Assembly: GCA_007570785.1 (NCBI GenBank)
Contig: ML664163.1
Location: 467,225-531,224 of the forward strand
DNA from: Antilocapra americana
Taxonomy: Eukaryota > Chordata > Mammalia > Artiodactyla > Antilocapridae
Length of the DNA: 64,000 nt
Reading direction: 5' to 3'
Part shown: in pieces, positions 1 through 12,334 of the stretch
Position numbering within the stretch: position 1 is the first letter of the stretch
Layout of the letters: every line of letters starts with the position of its first letter
The notes under the pieces: model-generated
What the model saw: the letters and a program-made list of their open reading frames with translations, nothing else
The model's database searches: none
What the model was told of the DNA's origin: nothing
Position numbers and translations under genes: made by a program

Positions 1-1144
1 CATTTTCTATTTACAATCCCCTAGTGGGATTAACTATTTAATCACCAACATTTAATCACCTCCTTTGTTCCTTTATTCCTATTGCTTCTATCCTTATGTC
101 TGCCAACTCCACCTGACGTGTCTCTCCTGTACCCTTGCAACTCGTCTGGACCCTCACAGGGCAGTGCCTTTCTTCCCACTGTCTTCCAACTCTCCTTTCC
201 TTCGTATTTGTCACTTCCCCAGCCTATGGAATTCTTATTTAACTTGAGAGTAGCCAGGAGAAACTAGAGAAACTCAATCTAATTATGTGTTCTTCCAAAT
301 CTTTTGTTTATGGCATAAATTTTATGTTTTGAATCCCAAATGGCTTGAACATTTGAAACTCAAGAGCTAAGAATGACCTCTTGATTTCTGCTTTTCTGCT
401 GCACTGTCTTATCTCTCAGGCAGTGAATCTTTACTGAACGTAGGAGGGCTAAATGATGAAAGGGATTACCCAGAGCAAAGTCACATCCTTAGTACACCAT
501 ATTATTATCTCACTCTATTTGCAAATATTTTATTGAGCCCCTGGGAGGCATGATGTAAGGAAGGTAGGCACAAAGATGAATAGGAATTGGTCCCTGTTCT
601 CAAAGGCATTTTCAATCTAGCCAGATGACAAATGCATCCTCATAAAAATAAAAGTTAGTGAATAAAGAGTCAAAGATTGAAAGAAAAGCATTATACATAC
701 TCTCTAGCTTCAAGATTCATAATGGGTCCTGGGACTATAGGGCTGCTTTTAAAACTTGTCCAGCCTATTCTTAGGAAATCTGACTGGGAGGGTCAGGGAG
801 CTCTTCAATTCCATCCCAGCAGGGCAGGTAACAGGAGAAAAATCACCCTCAAGTTTTGGAGGGTTGTGGAGGTGGGGGTGAGTAAGTAGATAGAAGATAT
901 GATTTCTGTGCCCTGAAAGAGTTGATAATCAAGTGGATGAAAGTTATGTCGAAATGAAATGCCTAAAGATGAAAATAAGTCAGTATAGTACAGCAAACTA
1001 TAGCAGAGCTGTGCTATTCAAGGTACATTTGCTGGGATCAAAAAATACATTGAAAACCAAGTTGTAGGGTTAGTCAGGGAAGATTTTGTGGAGGCATTTT
1101 CAGATCTTCAAAGAAATGAAGAGATTGAATTATGCTAATAAAAA
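1..1144. other. AT-rich single-copy-looking DNA, no gene seen
   Basis: No recognisable exon or young repeat. About 480-640 resembles an old interspersed repeat (a phrase like the common mammalian 'tattgagcacctactatgtgcc' motif, here decayed), but I cannot assign a family. Open frames here are 60-80 codons and look like chance. Confidence 0.5.
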
Positions 1145-1145
1145 A

Positions 1146-1365
1146 AAGCTAACACTTACTGAACATTTCCATACCAGTTACTGTCTTAAAACACTTTATT
1201 ATTTTATAGAATTCTCACAACAGTAACACAAGAGTAGGTACTATTTTTATCATTCTCATTTTACAGATCAGGACACTTAAGCACAGAGGGGCCAAGTAAA
1301 TTACCTAAAACTACACAGCAGAATTGGAACGTTGACAGTCTGACTCCAAAGGTTGCACTCTAAAT
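1146..1365 (+). repeat. MIR SINE
   Basis: The order of motifs is that of a MIR in forward orientation: a start like 'aacacttactgaac', a 'cacaacagtaac' stretch, a 'tttacagatcaggacactta' core and an 'actacacagcag' 3' part, ending in 'gacagtctgactcca'. About 220 bases, diverged throughout as expected for an old mammalian tRNA-derived SINE. Confidence 0.85.
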
Positions 1366-1969
1366 TATTCTGGCATTTCCCGCCTTTTACAAAATAGTTG
1401 AGTATTTCTACAAAGAAAACAGTTCAACTTAAAGTGTAAGGTAGAAGAGAGAAGGGTCAATGAGTATCTCGCTAAAGAAGAGGGTTACTGTGGGAGCGTG
1501 ACTGGGGAGCACACACTCCAGGTGCCTCACCTATACCTTGTGCTCCATGCAGACAACCAGTCAGTTTCTGGGACTACACTGATTCTAACATCATGGCTGA
1601 AAAATGAGGTGCTCAAAGCACCAAGATGCCAGGAGTGATTTGCCTGGAGAATCTCAAAGCAGAAAGCCAGCCCTCGATCCCTGTGGCTCCTGGTCCACAT
1701 TCTTGCTGCTGCTGTAACACGTGTGAAGGGCAGTGCATAGCCCTCAGGGCCACACCTAGGCATCTGGGTAGGAAACCTTGGGTTAAATCCACTTCACCTG
1801 CCTTCTCTAATCAAGATCATTTTAAAACTTGCATGTCCTTCAAGGTGCATGTAGCCTCAACAATAAGATGTTTGCCTGAGTTGTTGTCCAGGTTCTTGGA
1901 GTCAGAAGTGCCTGGTTCAAGCTGAGCCTATTACGATGAGCTAGAACCACTGACCCTCCGACTAGGCAT
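1366..1969. other. No feature recognised
   Basis: Ordinary AT/GC mix with a 99-codon plus-strand frame at 1626-1925. It has no recognisable domain or splice context, and I treat it as chance. Confidence 0.4.
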
Positions 1970-1974
1970 GTGTA

Positions 1975-2330
1975 AGTGTCCGCTCAGTGACCTTTTGAAG
2001 GTGCAGAGGCCCATAGCCTAGCTACACCTGCGCAGAAAGATGATGACGCACTTTTTCCCACTCACCTGTCCCTACCTCCCCACGCTCCTCACATCCCATA
2101 CTGACGATGTGCTTCTCTAGTCCTCATCCCATAAATACCCCCAACCCTGGCCTTTGAAAGAAAGATTTGAGTTCTGTTTTTCTGTCTCTTTGTTCTGCTC
2201 TCTTGCTGCAAATAATCGCTTGCCTCAAATCTAGGCATCTTAGCTTGCTGTGCTTAGGGCAAAACAAACCATAGTGGTGTCCTCCAAGCGGAGTGCCATT
2301 TTCAGCTCTCAAACTGAATCTAAGTTTCTC
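1975..2330 (+). repeat. Possible solo LTR (endogenous retrovirus-like)
   Basis: The stretch has the feel of a retroviral LTR. It has a TATA-like 'cataaataccccc' near 2130, then 'tctctttgttctgctctcttgctgc' type R/U5 wording about 60 bases later, and short G+C-rich segments before it. No flanking duplication or internal retroviral sequence is visible. It could instead be an unrelated old repeat or unique DNA. Confidence 0.3.
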
Positions 2331-3690
2331 TGAAAATGATCTTTTGTCAGATACCTTCTTGAGGGCAGGGATGGGGCCATTATCTAATAGGATAACGGAA
2401 GTGGGGTAACAGTAGCCTGACTGCGGGTGCAGAAGGAACGAGGGAGGGGCGGAAATGGGCCCAAAAAACTCGTCAGAAGCTTTGTCTCCTGTAAGACGAA
2501 GGTTTTACAAGGGAGATAGAAGAGTTTCTTTGATTGAATTTGGAATTCAAACTGTTACCGAGTCAAAGTTCGTAGGCCTTTCCCACTGCAAGAAGTTAGG
2601 AGATAAGATACAGAGGCAAGGAATGGTGAGATTTCATAAAGCCAACAGGTGAAGAAAAGGGTGGGCTAATATCCTAAAGAACTATCCTAATTCAGGCTGC
2701 TCTTCTAAGGAAAAGGGAGGAGTGGGAAGGGCTTCCAGTAAAGGAAGGAAGGGGATTACAGCCCTCTTGGAGCACCACCCCCTCCTCGAAGGAAAGCGTC
2801 ACCTTTTTCCTCTCTCTCAGAAGAGCTGGATTACCAGAGCTCCGGCAAAAATTCAAGTTGTTAGCAGTTACTTTTACTTTACCTCTCATTTCTGTTTACA
2901 TGAAAGCTTTCTAGGCTAGAAGTGATTCTAGCTTACAAGTAAGGATCATGGGATGGGAACTTTCTTAAGGGAACTTAATGAGCTATTCGGGCACAGGAAA
3001 ACATCTTTTCTCTAATGCTTAACTCCTGACATGCAGGGCTAAAGTCAAATCCATAAGCTAAAGAATGAGGGAAACCATTTCAATGTGGTATGTATTCTGT
3101 TTTGTGTCTGTTCCAAAACCATAGAGTGGTGGTTTGAGCCAGGTAAACAGTCATCAGCAGAGATAATCAGAACACTAGGATAAAACAAAACAGCCAACAC
3201 AAGTTCTCAGATTATGCAACCTCAGACAAATCCTGGGACTCAAGAATGAGGGAATGGTGAAGAATTCTGAGAAACATGGGTGATTAACCTATCTACAGGA
3301 AGAAAACTGAGGAAAAAGGGAAAGCTGTGGGACTGAATGATCACATTGTGAGAGTTTACAATAATATGTATACAATTCAAATCTTTGCTTTAATATCAAA
3401 AGTCTTGACTATTCTCAATGAGCCCTTCTGTGAATCTCTTCCATCGCCAGCTGGTCACCATGGGAACAGTGGGGGCAGCACCTTGGAAAGGGTGGCATTG
3501 CTGGTCTCTGACCCCACTCTGACCCTTACTGCTGTGTGAATCTTGGACTAGGCTCCTGACCTGTGTTAGTATTAAATTCCCAAACTGACAAAACCTATTC
3601 TGCTATATTATCACTGCGCTCATGTGATAATGTTGGAGAAAACTTGGAAAAAATGTGTAATACAGCCCACAAAGGAGGGTATGCTTATCT
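2331..3690. other. Gene-free, no repeat recognised
   Basis: About 1.4 kb without a recognisable exon, RNA gene or repeat. Only short chance frames (up to 70 codons). Confidence 0.45.
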
Positions 3691-3701
3691 GTAAAATGCA
3701 G

Positions 3702-3924
3702 GTGTGCATGCTAAGTCACTTCAGTCATGTCTTACTCTTTGGGACCCCATGGACTGTAGTCTGCCAAGCTCCTCTGTCCATAGGATTTTCCAGGCAAGAA
3801 TACTGGTGTGGGTTACCATGTCCCCTTCCAGAGGATCTTCCTGACCCAGGGATCAAACCTGAGTCTCCTACATCTCCTGCATTGGCAGGCGGGTTCTTTA
3901 CCACTAGCACCACCTGGGAAGCTG
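3702..3924 (-). repeat. Bov-tA SINE
   Basis: Reverse-oriented ruminant SINE. The Bov-A body (gactgtag, 'ccaggcaagaatactgg') comes first and the tRNA-like head ('cacctgggaagct') last. A target-site duplication is visible: gtaaaatgcag at 3691-3701 and gtaaaatgtag at 3925-3935 (10 of 11). Confidence 0.95.
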
Positions 3925-3935
3925 GTAAAATGTAG

Positions 3936-4744
3936 TTAACACTGACCTCAGCCTCCACAGAGGTTCTCTCCTTGTTATAGAGCTCAAATTATATTTCCAA
4001 ATGAGACATGCCTAGAAGTACAGGGGTTGCTTTCCTGCAATTTCTTGTCTTTTATTGATCTCAGTGCATCAGACATTCATCTGTGCTGTTTGGGGCAACA
4101 CTGGCTCCATGCAATAATTGCCAGTCACAGAATGCAATTAATTACATGGGAATCATCTAAGGTTTTACTGTCTTGTCTAACCCAGAATACCTGAAAGGAA
4201 GCCTTAGCTCTACTCAAAATTCAGAAGTCACCTTTGGCTGTCTGATTTCCTAGTCTCTCTTCATGTGAGAGCTCTTAAAAATTGCAGCAAGCAACCTAGC
4301 TTTTAACTTGTGTCATAATTGCTGCTGATCATTACTCCCCTGGCTGCCCTACAGACTATAACACTGTATCTGGTTGTCTGGCCTATAATAAGGTGACCGC
4401 AATTACTGCTGCTATTCATAAGACATACTTGAAACATGACCATTTATTAGATTGTAAACAATTAGGCCACAGTCTCTTACGGGTGAAAAGACCAAGGCTA
4501 CTAACCTCAGAACTACGAGCAAAGGCATTCTTAGGAAGCATTTGCTGGGGATTAATAAAAAGTCTCACTTGTTTAACACTTCATAATTTACAAAGCATTT
4601 TCATATGTACCACCAATTGTCAACATTTTGGCTGAGCCTCTCAGACTTTCACCCGTTAAACTATACCTGCTGATGTACATTTAAGCTGCTGTAACTCATA
4701 TTTTAACAAAATCTGCTGAATCTCAATTCTGGCTAAATAATTTA
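3936..4744. other. Gene-free, no repeat assigned
   Basis: No exon seen. About 4560-4640 has faint MIR/L2-like wording ('ataatttacaaagcattttc'), too weak to call. Confidence 0.4.
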
Positions 4745-5318
4745 AGTGCAACTGAGTAGGACGCTATGGGACCTTCCCAGGAAAGACCACCTCATGGCCT
4801 CTGCTTATAGAAAACTTAGCTTCAGAGGCCTTCCCCAAATTCCAAAGAGCAAATTTAATCAGAAAAGTGAGAAAATGCAGAAACAAAGGAAAACAACCGA
4901 GCAAGACAGTAACAATAGCTTCGCTATTAAACACAATCAAGGACCTTTAGTTATTCCTGAGTCTCCATACCCTTGAGCTGTTTGCAGATACTGAACCCCC
5001 CACCAGGTGGAAGAAGCTAAATTGCTTGCTGACCACAGCACACAGATCCCAAATTGGTTGGAACCAGAAGCTTGATGTTGACTCCTGACTAATTAGACCG
5101 TCCATGAGCTGATCACTCACCCTGCAAACCTCTCGCTCACCCTGTCTTTAATAAACCTTTCCCTGAAACCACTGGGGAGTTAAGGTCTTTTGAGCATTAG
5201 AGGCTAATATTCCCTGAGCAGTCTTGCAAAAAAATGCTGCACTTTCCTTCACCGCAACCGGGCATCAGTAGATCAGCTCTACTATGTGCAGGCAAGTAGA
5301 CAGAAGTTTGATTGGGAA
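4745..5318 (+). repeat. Class I endogenous retrovirus LTR (probably solo)
   Basis: Forward LTR with a U3-like stretch, an AATAAA signal around 5150 and a second A-rich signal-like site near 5229. A typical ERV1 R/U5 end follows (gctgcactttccttcac, then 'tttgattgggaaca' finishing at about 5318). No gag, pol or env sequence flanks it on either side, so it is probably a recombined solo LTR. The 5' boundary is uncertain and I could not confirm a 4-5 base duplication. Family name not assigned. Confidence 0.75.
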
Positions 5319-6731
5319 CAGAAGCACCTGGGGATATTAATACCAGGGACTGTCTCCACCTCAGTCCAACTAAATCAAAATGGTTTATGCTGTCAGATGA
5401 TTCAAATGTGTAGCCAGCACTGTTATACCAGAAAAACCACAAAGTGACAGAAAACTGGTTTCTTGGCCAATTCTGCCCCCACCAAGGAACTGTGTACCAT
5501 GGATACATATAAAAAGGGGATTCTGGGCCCCAAACTAATAATTTAGAAATAATTCCTCTGACCTTTTAGTTACAATTATAGTAAGAATAAAAAATGCCCA
5601 GAATATTCTACATACTTTCCACCATCTAGTCTGTCATTGTCCACATCCCCTATCACCTCTCCTAGTCATTAAAGAGCAAGCATCCAACTCTTCCAGGAGA
5701 AATAATGCAGTCTTAGAGACAGGCTGACTGAATTAGGATAAGCCTAGATTTTATCTATTGTAATATTGGTTTAAGGAGACCGATGTTAATAAGAAACCCA
5801 CATTAGCTACTTGAAGTTCCTTGCAAAAGGCAGCTATTATCGTCTGGCATGTTGGGTCTTCCATCTTAGCTCCAGAAGTGATCAAACCTGGACAATGGTC
5901 TTGCCTTCTGTGAAGTGCATAGGAGACCGGCTTCTAAGTTATGGTGGGCAGGGCACGCTAAGCTGGCAGCTTTCTAGGGGCAGATGGTCAGCTCCCAGAT
6001 ATCCAGGAAGCCTATGAACACCAGGAGCTAGTTTGAGAAGACCTTTGTCCCAGAATCCTCAAATCTTGTACAGTGGTGGCCAAGTCAAGAACAACTGAGT
6101 CTGATCTACATAACAATCACATTATAGAATCCATTTCCCAGGTCAGCAACATATTTTCATCTTAGAGAGTTGAGACTCCTCAGGATGTTCCAGCAATTCC
6201 ATGGCTGAAAGAGGATTTGTTTGCTGTTGGAAGTCAGTAGGTGAAAATGAGCTAGGTCATAAATGCTGAACATCAATTTCCTTTACAGATTTTAAAAATT
6301 CACAAAAGTATTTCTTAAAGCATTCAAGGTACTTGATGTGACAGGGATAGTGGCTATTACCTACTTTCTTTCCAGTTCCTAAAATGCAAATTAAATATCA
6401 CTGACAATTGTTGATTCACTATATAATGTGCTTATCACTTGCTCTCTGGGTTTCCTTCTGACCATCTGAAGAACCATTTTCAGACAGAAATTTCAATTCA
6501 TACATTGCTACTGACCTGCCACAGCTGGCAAAATGTCACTGAAGTATCACACATAAAAGAATGAAAACATCTCAATGTCTCCAGGTTAGGGACTGTGACA
6601 TTCATGAATTTCTCAGATAGTGATTCTGTGAAAAATAGTAGAAAGTCAATACTGTGGGAGGAAATAAGTCTTAATCTGGGCTAAAAGTTTGGATTTTTTT
6701 CTGGATTTGCATTATTTTCCTGACTACGAGG
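5319..6731. other. Gene-free, no repeat recognised
   Basis: AT-rich sequence with no recognised element. A 103-codon minus-strand frame at 5197-5508 overlaps the LTR end and looks fortuitous. Confidence 0.4.
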
Positions 6732-6954
6732 GTGTGTGTGTGCATGCTGAAGTTGCTTCAGTTAGGTCTGACTCTTTGAGACCCCATGGACTGTAGCCCA
6801 CCAGGCTACATGGGATTCTCCAGGCAAGAATACTGGAGTGGGTTACCATGCCCTTCTCCAGGGGAACTTCCCGACCCAGGGATTGAACCTGTGTCTCTTG
6901 CATATTGTGCTTTTGTAAATGGGTTGTTTACCACTGGTGCCACCTGGGAAGCCC
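6732..6954 (-). repeat. Bov-tA SINE
   Basis: Reverse-oriented. Begins with a GT run (gtgtgtgtgtgcatgctg), continues with the Bov-A body and ends with the tRNA-like head 'gccacctgggaagccc'. Confidence 0.95.
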
Positions 6955-7059
6955 ACTCATCATGAACAAATGTAATTTTATAGCTAGTTGTAATAAGTTG
7001 TTTCTATTACCATGATAATGTTACTAGAACTCAGATGTTGTGCTTCTTGGTTAATACTG

Positions 7060-7200
7060 TTAGGGCCTTGTTAGGGTTAAATGAGCCCATATGTGTAAAG
7101 CACAATCCTAGCCCTAAATGTATAACAAGGATTACATCACACCAACAATTGTCACCACTGTCGTGATTATTATTACTAGTCCAGCTCATTTATCATTTGA
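7060..7200 (+). repeat. MIR SINE, 3' part
   Basis: Shows the MIR 3' phrase order: 'ttagggttaaatgagcccat', then 'tgtaaagcacaatcctagcc', ending near an ATT-rich segment. Old and diverged. Confidence 0.65.
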
Positions 7201-7456
7201 AATGAAGAACTGTTTCCAGAGCTGAAATTTCATGATTTTGAATCAATGAAATGAAGCCAAGTTTTTGTAATATTACCCAGTTCATAAATTCATGGATCTG
7301 TCATTGGACAAAACCCTGAAGAAAATGTCTCTGAAATACACTAAGATAAATTTCAATATCTGTATCTCAAGATCACTCAAGCAAACAGAGTAATGAGACC
7401 ATATTGAGCCTCTCAGATGATACTGACAGTGAGATTTTACCCAAAGGCTTTAGAAG

Positions 7457-7664
7457 CTTTCTTGGTAGCTCAGAGGGTAAAGTGTCTGCCTGCAAGGCAG
7501 AAGACCTGGGTTAGATCCCTGGGTCAGGAAGATTCCCTGGAGAAGGAAATGGCAATCCACTCCAGTATTCTTGTCTGGAAAATCCCATGGATGGAGAAGC
7601 CTGGTGCAGGCTACAGTTCACGGGATCACAAAGAGTCAGAGACATCTGAGTGACTTCACTTTCA
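7457..7664 (+). repeat. Bov-tA SINE
   Basis: Forward copy: tRNA-like head ('cttggtagctcag', B-box-like 'gggttagatccc'), then the Bov-A body, ending 'cagagacatctgagtgac'. A perfect 9-base target duplication ctttagaag lies at 7448-7456 and 7665-7673. Confidence 0.95.
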
Positions 7665-7937
7665 CTTTAGAAGGTGGGGAGAATGGAGGAATGAGAGTTT
7701 TAATGCAGGTGGGAGGCCCTGAAGAGGCAGAAATGATGAGCCAGAGCAAGGACCAACTCCACAGTCATAAAGGAAGGCTCTAGTTTCCTAGCCAAGAGCG
7801 TGGATGAGGACTAAACAGAGTCAGCTGGAAGAGAACTAGTGTGTGTACTGATTCATCTCATTGGCCCTCCTGCAGGGAGAATATCCTTGGGGGAGGCCAT
7901 AAGCAGTGAGAGACTGTGGTCTGTGGGGGTACTACAT

Positions 7938-8144
7938 ATGTGTGTGTGCTCACAGTCATGTGTGATTCTCTGCGACCCCATAGACTGTAGCCTGCCAGGC
8001 TCCTCTGTCCATGGAATTCTCCAGGCAAGAATACTGGAGTGAGGTGCCATTTCTTTCTCCGGGGATCTTCCCAACCCAAGGATTGAACCTGTGTCTCCTT
8101 CATTGGCAGGCAGGTTCTTTACACTGAGCCACCTGGGAAGGCCC
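7938..8144 (-). repeat. Bov-tA SINE
   Basis: Reverse copy, with the Bov-A body first and the head 'gagccacctgggaaggccc' last. It is inverted relative to the forward copy about 270 bases upstream. Confidence 0.95.
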
Positions 8145-8601
8145 TGTTTGTTGTCTATAGGGTGCTGGAGGCTAAACTGTGGGCCAGGAGGTAGAGGCCA
8201 AGGATTCCAGAATGGTCAGAAGTATTCATCAAACCTGGATGCAGGAAGGAGCTGAGAGGAGGGTGAACACCTCCTGTCCTGCTTAGCCAGGTGGCTATAG
8301 TGGCAGAGGGAGGGAGAGCCCAGAGTAGAGACTCAAGTCTCCCTGAGGTTAAATGGCTTAGAGGACATGGCCAGCTTTACCTTGGGCAGTACCGGGTCTG
8401 AAGGAAACACAGGCTCCCAGGCACAGCATCTGCAGACACTGAGATGCCTTACCCTACATGCTTGCACTACCAAGTTGTTCACACATAGATGTCCACAACA
8501 ACCCACTGCATCGAACCTGTCACACCTATTCCAGAAAAAGAATTCAATTTTAATAAATTGAGGGCAATATTGCATGATATGAAGGAAAGTCTTAGAGTAA
8601 G

Positions 8602-8814
8602 CTCGTGCTCAGTTACTTCAGTCGTATCTGACTCTGCAAGTCCACAGCTGTAGCCCCCCAGTCCCCTCTGTCCAGGGATTCTCCAGGCAAGAATACTGGA
8701 GTGGGTTGCCATTTCCTTCTCCAGGGGATCTTCCCAGCACAGGGATCAAACCCACATCTCCTGCATCTCCTACATTGCAGTGGATTCTTTACCACTGAGC
8801 CACTGGGGAAACCC
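8602..8814 (-). repeat. Bov-tA SINE
   Basis: Reverse copy. The body starts at 'ctcgtgctcagttacttc' and the head ends 'gagccactggggaaaccc'. Confidence 0.94.
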
Positions 8815-8871
8815 AAGTAAGGCTGACTAGATCTTAAATCTTGGATCCACCCGCATCCCAGTTTTGCTGCT

Positions 8872-9000
8872 TTAGCTGGTTTATTTAAACTCTGAAAATC
8901 AGTTTTCTCTTCTGTAAAATAATAATAATGCTACCTGTAAGGCTGTTGTTAGAATGAGAAAGAATGCATGGAGAGCAACCAGCATGGGGCTTGGGATGTG
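8872..9000 (+). repeat. MIR SINE, central and 3' part
   Basis: MIR-like order: 'aaatcagttttctcttctgt', 'aaaataataataatgctacc', then 'gctgttgttagaatgag' and 'gcatggggcttggg'. Confidence 0.7.
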
Positions 9001-10074
9001 GGCCTCCCCCATACCGTTTCCTAAAATGTACTAAAGGTTGTTCTTTTACTTAATAATAAATCAGTTATTTTCTATCAGTGTACATAACAGCTTTAACTTT
9101 CTACCTTCATTTCAAAGTGATCCTACTTTTAAAACAACTGATTTATGGCAGGTTATGAATATCACCTGGAGATCATATTCCATCTGAGTATTTTCTGCTG
9201 AACAGAAGTTGTACTACATGATTTTGTTTCCCTTGTTTTTATCATAACTTCTAAAATTTCACCTTCTGAGGGAAAATTTTTTTCTTAAACTTTCTTTATA
9301 GATGTAAAAAGTGTGCCTTAGTTTCTGAGGCACACACATTTTAGAGAGGCCATGAGAAAGCTGAAGTTTCCTTGTATTTCTCTTTCCCTCATTTGAATAC
9401 CCTCTACAAAACAACGTCATAATGGAACGAAACTCCCTTAGGAAACATAAATTTATGCTTCCATATCTTGACCCCCATTTAACTCTTCCCTGTAATCTAC
9501 TCCATCCTAAGAACATGATGTATAAATCTGTAAACGTTTTGGGAGTAAAACTGTGTGCAGGCTCTCAAACTCTCCTGAGGCTCACCAGATGGCTTTGTCT
9601 TCATCTGATTTCTACCCCACCCTTCAACCTCAAAGGAAAATCCTTCCCTTACCAAACTCACTTTTTAGAGTTTTGTGATTCAGAGTTATGAGAAATTGGA
9701 ATAAAAGAATGAAATGTTCTCATGATAGGGCAGGCACATGAAGGACTGGGGCAGTGGAGACCACTGAAGATGGAGCATCAGGATGCAGATGGAGGAGCAG
9801 ATGGGGGAGGAAGGGGGTGTTGTGCCGAAACCTACAAATGTCTTGCAAGTCACGTTTCAGTAATGAAAGACATGCTGTTATTTTGAAATTAATTTTTGGC
9901 TAGACTGTATTCATAACTCATTCTGAGACTGAACCTTGTGGGTCATAGTTTTTCTAATTAGTCTCAAAAAAGGTTTATAAATTCATGTGAGAGTAAGCCA
10001 CAATTGCAGAGCCACTTGGAAATTTGTTCAATGTTAACAATGTCTACAAAGATAGACATGGATAAGAACAGCGT
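9001..10074. other. Gene-free, no repeat recognised
   Basis: About 1.1 kb of AT-rich sequence. Two frames of 85-89 codons on opposite strands overlap each other at 9259-9691, which is the pattern of chance frames. Confidence 0.4.
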
Positions 10075-10215
10075 AGGTCCATGATTCCCAAATCTTAGGA
10101 TATGTAAGACATCACTTGAGGAACATCGTAAACTGCAGCTTCTTGGACTCCATCCCAAGTAGCTTTGATGCTGTTGTTCACGTTAGTGTCTAGGAATCTG
10201 TATTTTGATGTCCAC
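10075..10215 (+). repeat. MER5-like (hAT-Charlie) fragment
   Basis: Resembles the central and 3' part of a MER5-type non-autonomous hAT element: 'acatcacttgaggaacat', 'cttggactccatccc', 'gtctaggaatctgtattttg'. Strongly diverged and no terminal repeats located. Confidence 0.45.
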
Positions 10216-11511
10216 ACTTGATTTTGACATAGAATTTATGAACCGCATTCTGGCTCAAGGCCAAAGTCAGACTTCTTCAGACAGTTCTATGTGCTCTGGG
10301 GGTTCCCATAGTTCAACCACAGAAATACAAGTTTTCCTTTGGATTGTCCCAAACAAAAGCTGCTTTGGACATTCTCTATTGCATGCCTCCTAGTCACATT
10401 TGGAAAAATATCTTGACTTTTCTGTGTTCCTTTTTTCCCTCTCACCCATCCTGAATCTATAGATCAATTGAAGACCAGATTTGTTCTTTTTTACAGAACA
10501 AGCATTTACTTAAAGCCCTCTCGAAGATGAACACCAACTATTAAATTACAGTCACCAGAATTGTCTCACCAATGCAAATTTATACAAAATCTTGATGGGA
10601 TGAAAATTGGAAAGGGAGATCTGGCTGCAGATTGTGAGGATTAATTTGACCAACTACATAACAGAATGTTCCAATGAAAACAGGAAATGTTTTGCTTTCA
10701 GGAATCTTTGAAAGAGGCTTCACTTATTTAAGTAAAAAGGTCTCTTCACCCATAACCATTGACTTTGGCTGTAGATTAGCCAGGTTGCCCATTTTAAAAC
10801 CACACAATGCAAATACTTTTACTTGTCTCCTGGTAGAGGTTGCCTAGGCCTTTAGAAGCCTGGGAAAGAGAATGTGTTAGGACCACCCACCCACTGTGCC
10901 TTATCATAAAATACCAAATGTTCTAAAGACAACATTGTTCAATCTACCTTGTTGTCATCCATCATGCCCAAGTGACACTGAAAATTGTGATCACTGAAGC
11001 AAGACTTGTAAAATGAATCATCAAGAAATATCATAAAATAGAAAGTTTTATGGAAATACTGGAGTATCTGCCTTATAACAAACCAGCTCAGTCTTCACAA
11101 GGAAGATGCTTCTGTGATCTGTTGGTAAATATACACAATAACTACCCAGTAAATGACTGTATTGATTGGTCAGCCCTTGGAGACACAGGAACAAGACCTA
11201 GAAGCAGATGCACCTGTGGTTAGACACTGCATCATCCACCCTGTATCCTCCACACCTGCCAGTCCTGCTTCTGAAAAATAATGGTTGTGTCCCACCAAAT
11301 CTGGAGGTGATACCTTGATGTCAGTGAACATTTCAACTCTCTAATATTTCCCTTGTCTCGGCCATAGCTCTGCTAGGGATTAACAAGTGAAGTGGAAGTG
11401 AGCGGTAGGAACAGCAGGTGGAGGAAAGGTAAAACCACTTAATGTTTTATGTACATTTAAGCTGACTTCCTTTAGGACACTTCTACCATACCCATCTGTT
11501 AGCAGAAGTCT
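10216..11511. other. Gene-free, no repeat recognised
   Basis: About 1.3 kb with no recognised exon, RNA gene or repeat. Confidence 0.4.
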
Positions 11512-11522
11512 TCTCTCTTATA

Positions 11523-11735
11523 GCACTAGCAGTGAAGTCGTTCAGTCATGTCCGACTCTTTGTGACCCCATAGACGATAGCCTACAAGGCTCCTCTGTCC
11601 ATGAAATTTTCCAGGCAAGGATACTGAAGTGGGTTTACATTTCCTTCTCCAGGGGATCTTCCTGACCCAGGGATCAAACCTGGGTCTCCCACATTGCAGT
11701 CAGACGCTTTACTGTCTGAGCCACCAGGGAAGCCC
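11523..11735 (-). repeat. Bov-tA SINE
   Basis: Reverse copy with an intact head (actgtctgagccaccagggaa). A perfect 11-base target duplication tctctcttata lies at 11512-11522 and 11736-11746. Confidence 0.97.
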
Positions 11736-11963
11736 TCTCTCTTATAAGGCATTCACTATTGATGGGATAAAGATGCCTGACATTTAAAAAAAATAATCTA
11801 ATACATAAAGGTAGTGAAATGATAAATATTTTCTTTTTCTGACTATCCGCAGTAAAAGCTTGAAGTATAATACATTTTGAAGAAATGCTATAGTGATTAA
11901 CACACTAGCTTACAATATCTGAGATGTTGTCTTTAAAAAAACAAAACTTAAAAGCCACTAACC

Positions 11964-12320
11964 ATGATAGTGTATATATGTCAGTGCTATTTCTCAGTTA
12001 TCCTATCCTCTCCTTCCCTAACTATGTTCCTAAGTCTGTTCTCTACATCTGTCTCCATTCCTTCCCTGCAAATAGGTTCATCAATACCATTTTTTTCTAG
12101 TGGGAAGCTGCTAAATAACACAGGGTATCCCAACCTGGCACTCTGTGACAACCTGCTGAGGTAAGATGGGAGGTGGAAGGGAGGCTCAAGAGGGAGGGGA
12201 TATATGTATACTTATGGTTGATTCAAGTTGTTGTATAGCAGAAACTAAAACAACATTGTAAAATCAATAATAAAAATGACTGAATTAACTTGAAAAAAAA
12301 TTTTAATGTGGGAATCTCAA
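11964..12320 (+). mobile_element. Ruminant L1 3' end with 5' inversion
   Basis: Two pieces of an L1 3' end lie in opposite orientation. 11964-12103 is reverse-oriented (gtgtatatatgtca ... aaataggttcatcaatacca). From about 12104 the sequence is forward ('tagtgggaagctgctaaata', then 'aagggaggctcaagaggga', 'gtatagcagaaac', A-rich tail from 12270). In the consensus these pieces are adjacent, so the 5' piece was flipped on insertion. Target duplication aaaagccactaacc (11950-11963) and aaaagccattaacc (12321-12334), 13 of 14. Confidence 0.9.
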
Positions 12321-12334
12321 AAAAGCCATTAACC

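Noticed and set aside
1626..1925. 99-codon plus-strand frame
   Set aside because: No recognised motif. Overlapped by an opposite-strand frame of similar length.
3725..3958. Frames over Bov-tA SINEs such as this one sharing residues like 'SILAWRIPW' across several copies
   Set aside because: The shared peptide is translation of the SINE body, not a protein family.
7457..7530. tRNA-like head of Bov-tA as a functional tRNA gene
   Set aside because: It is the degenerate tRNA-derived head of a SINE, continuous with the Bov-A body and bounded by target duplications. It has no cloverleaf of its own.
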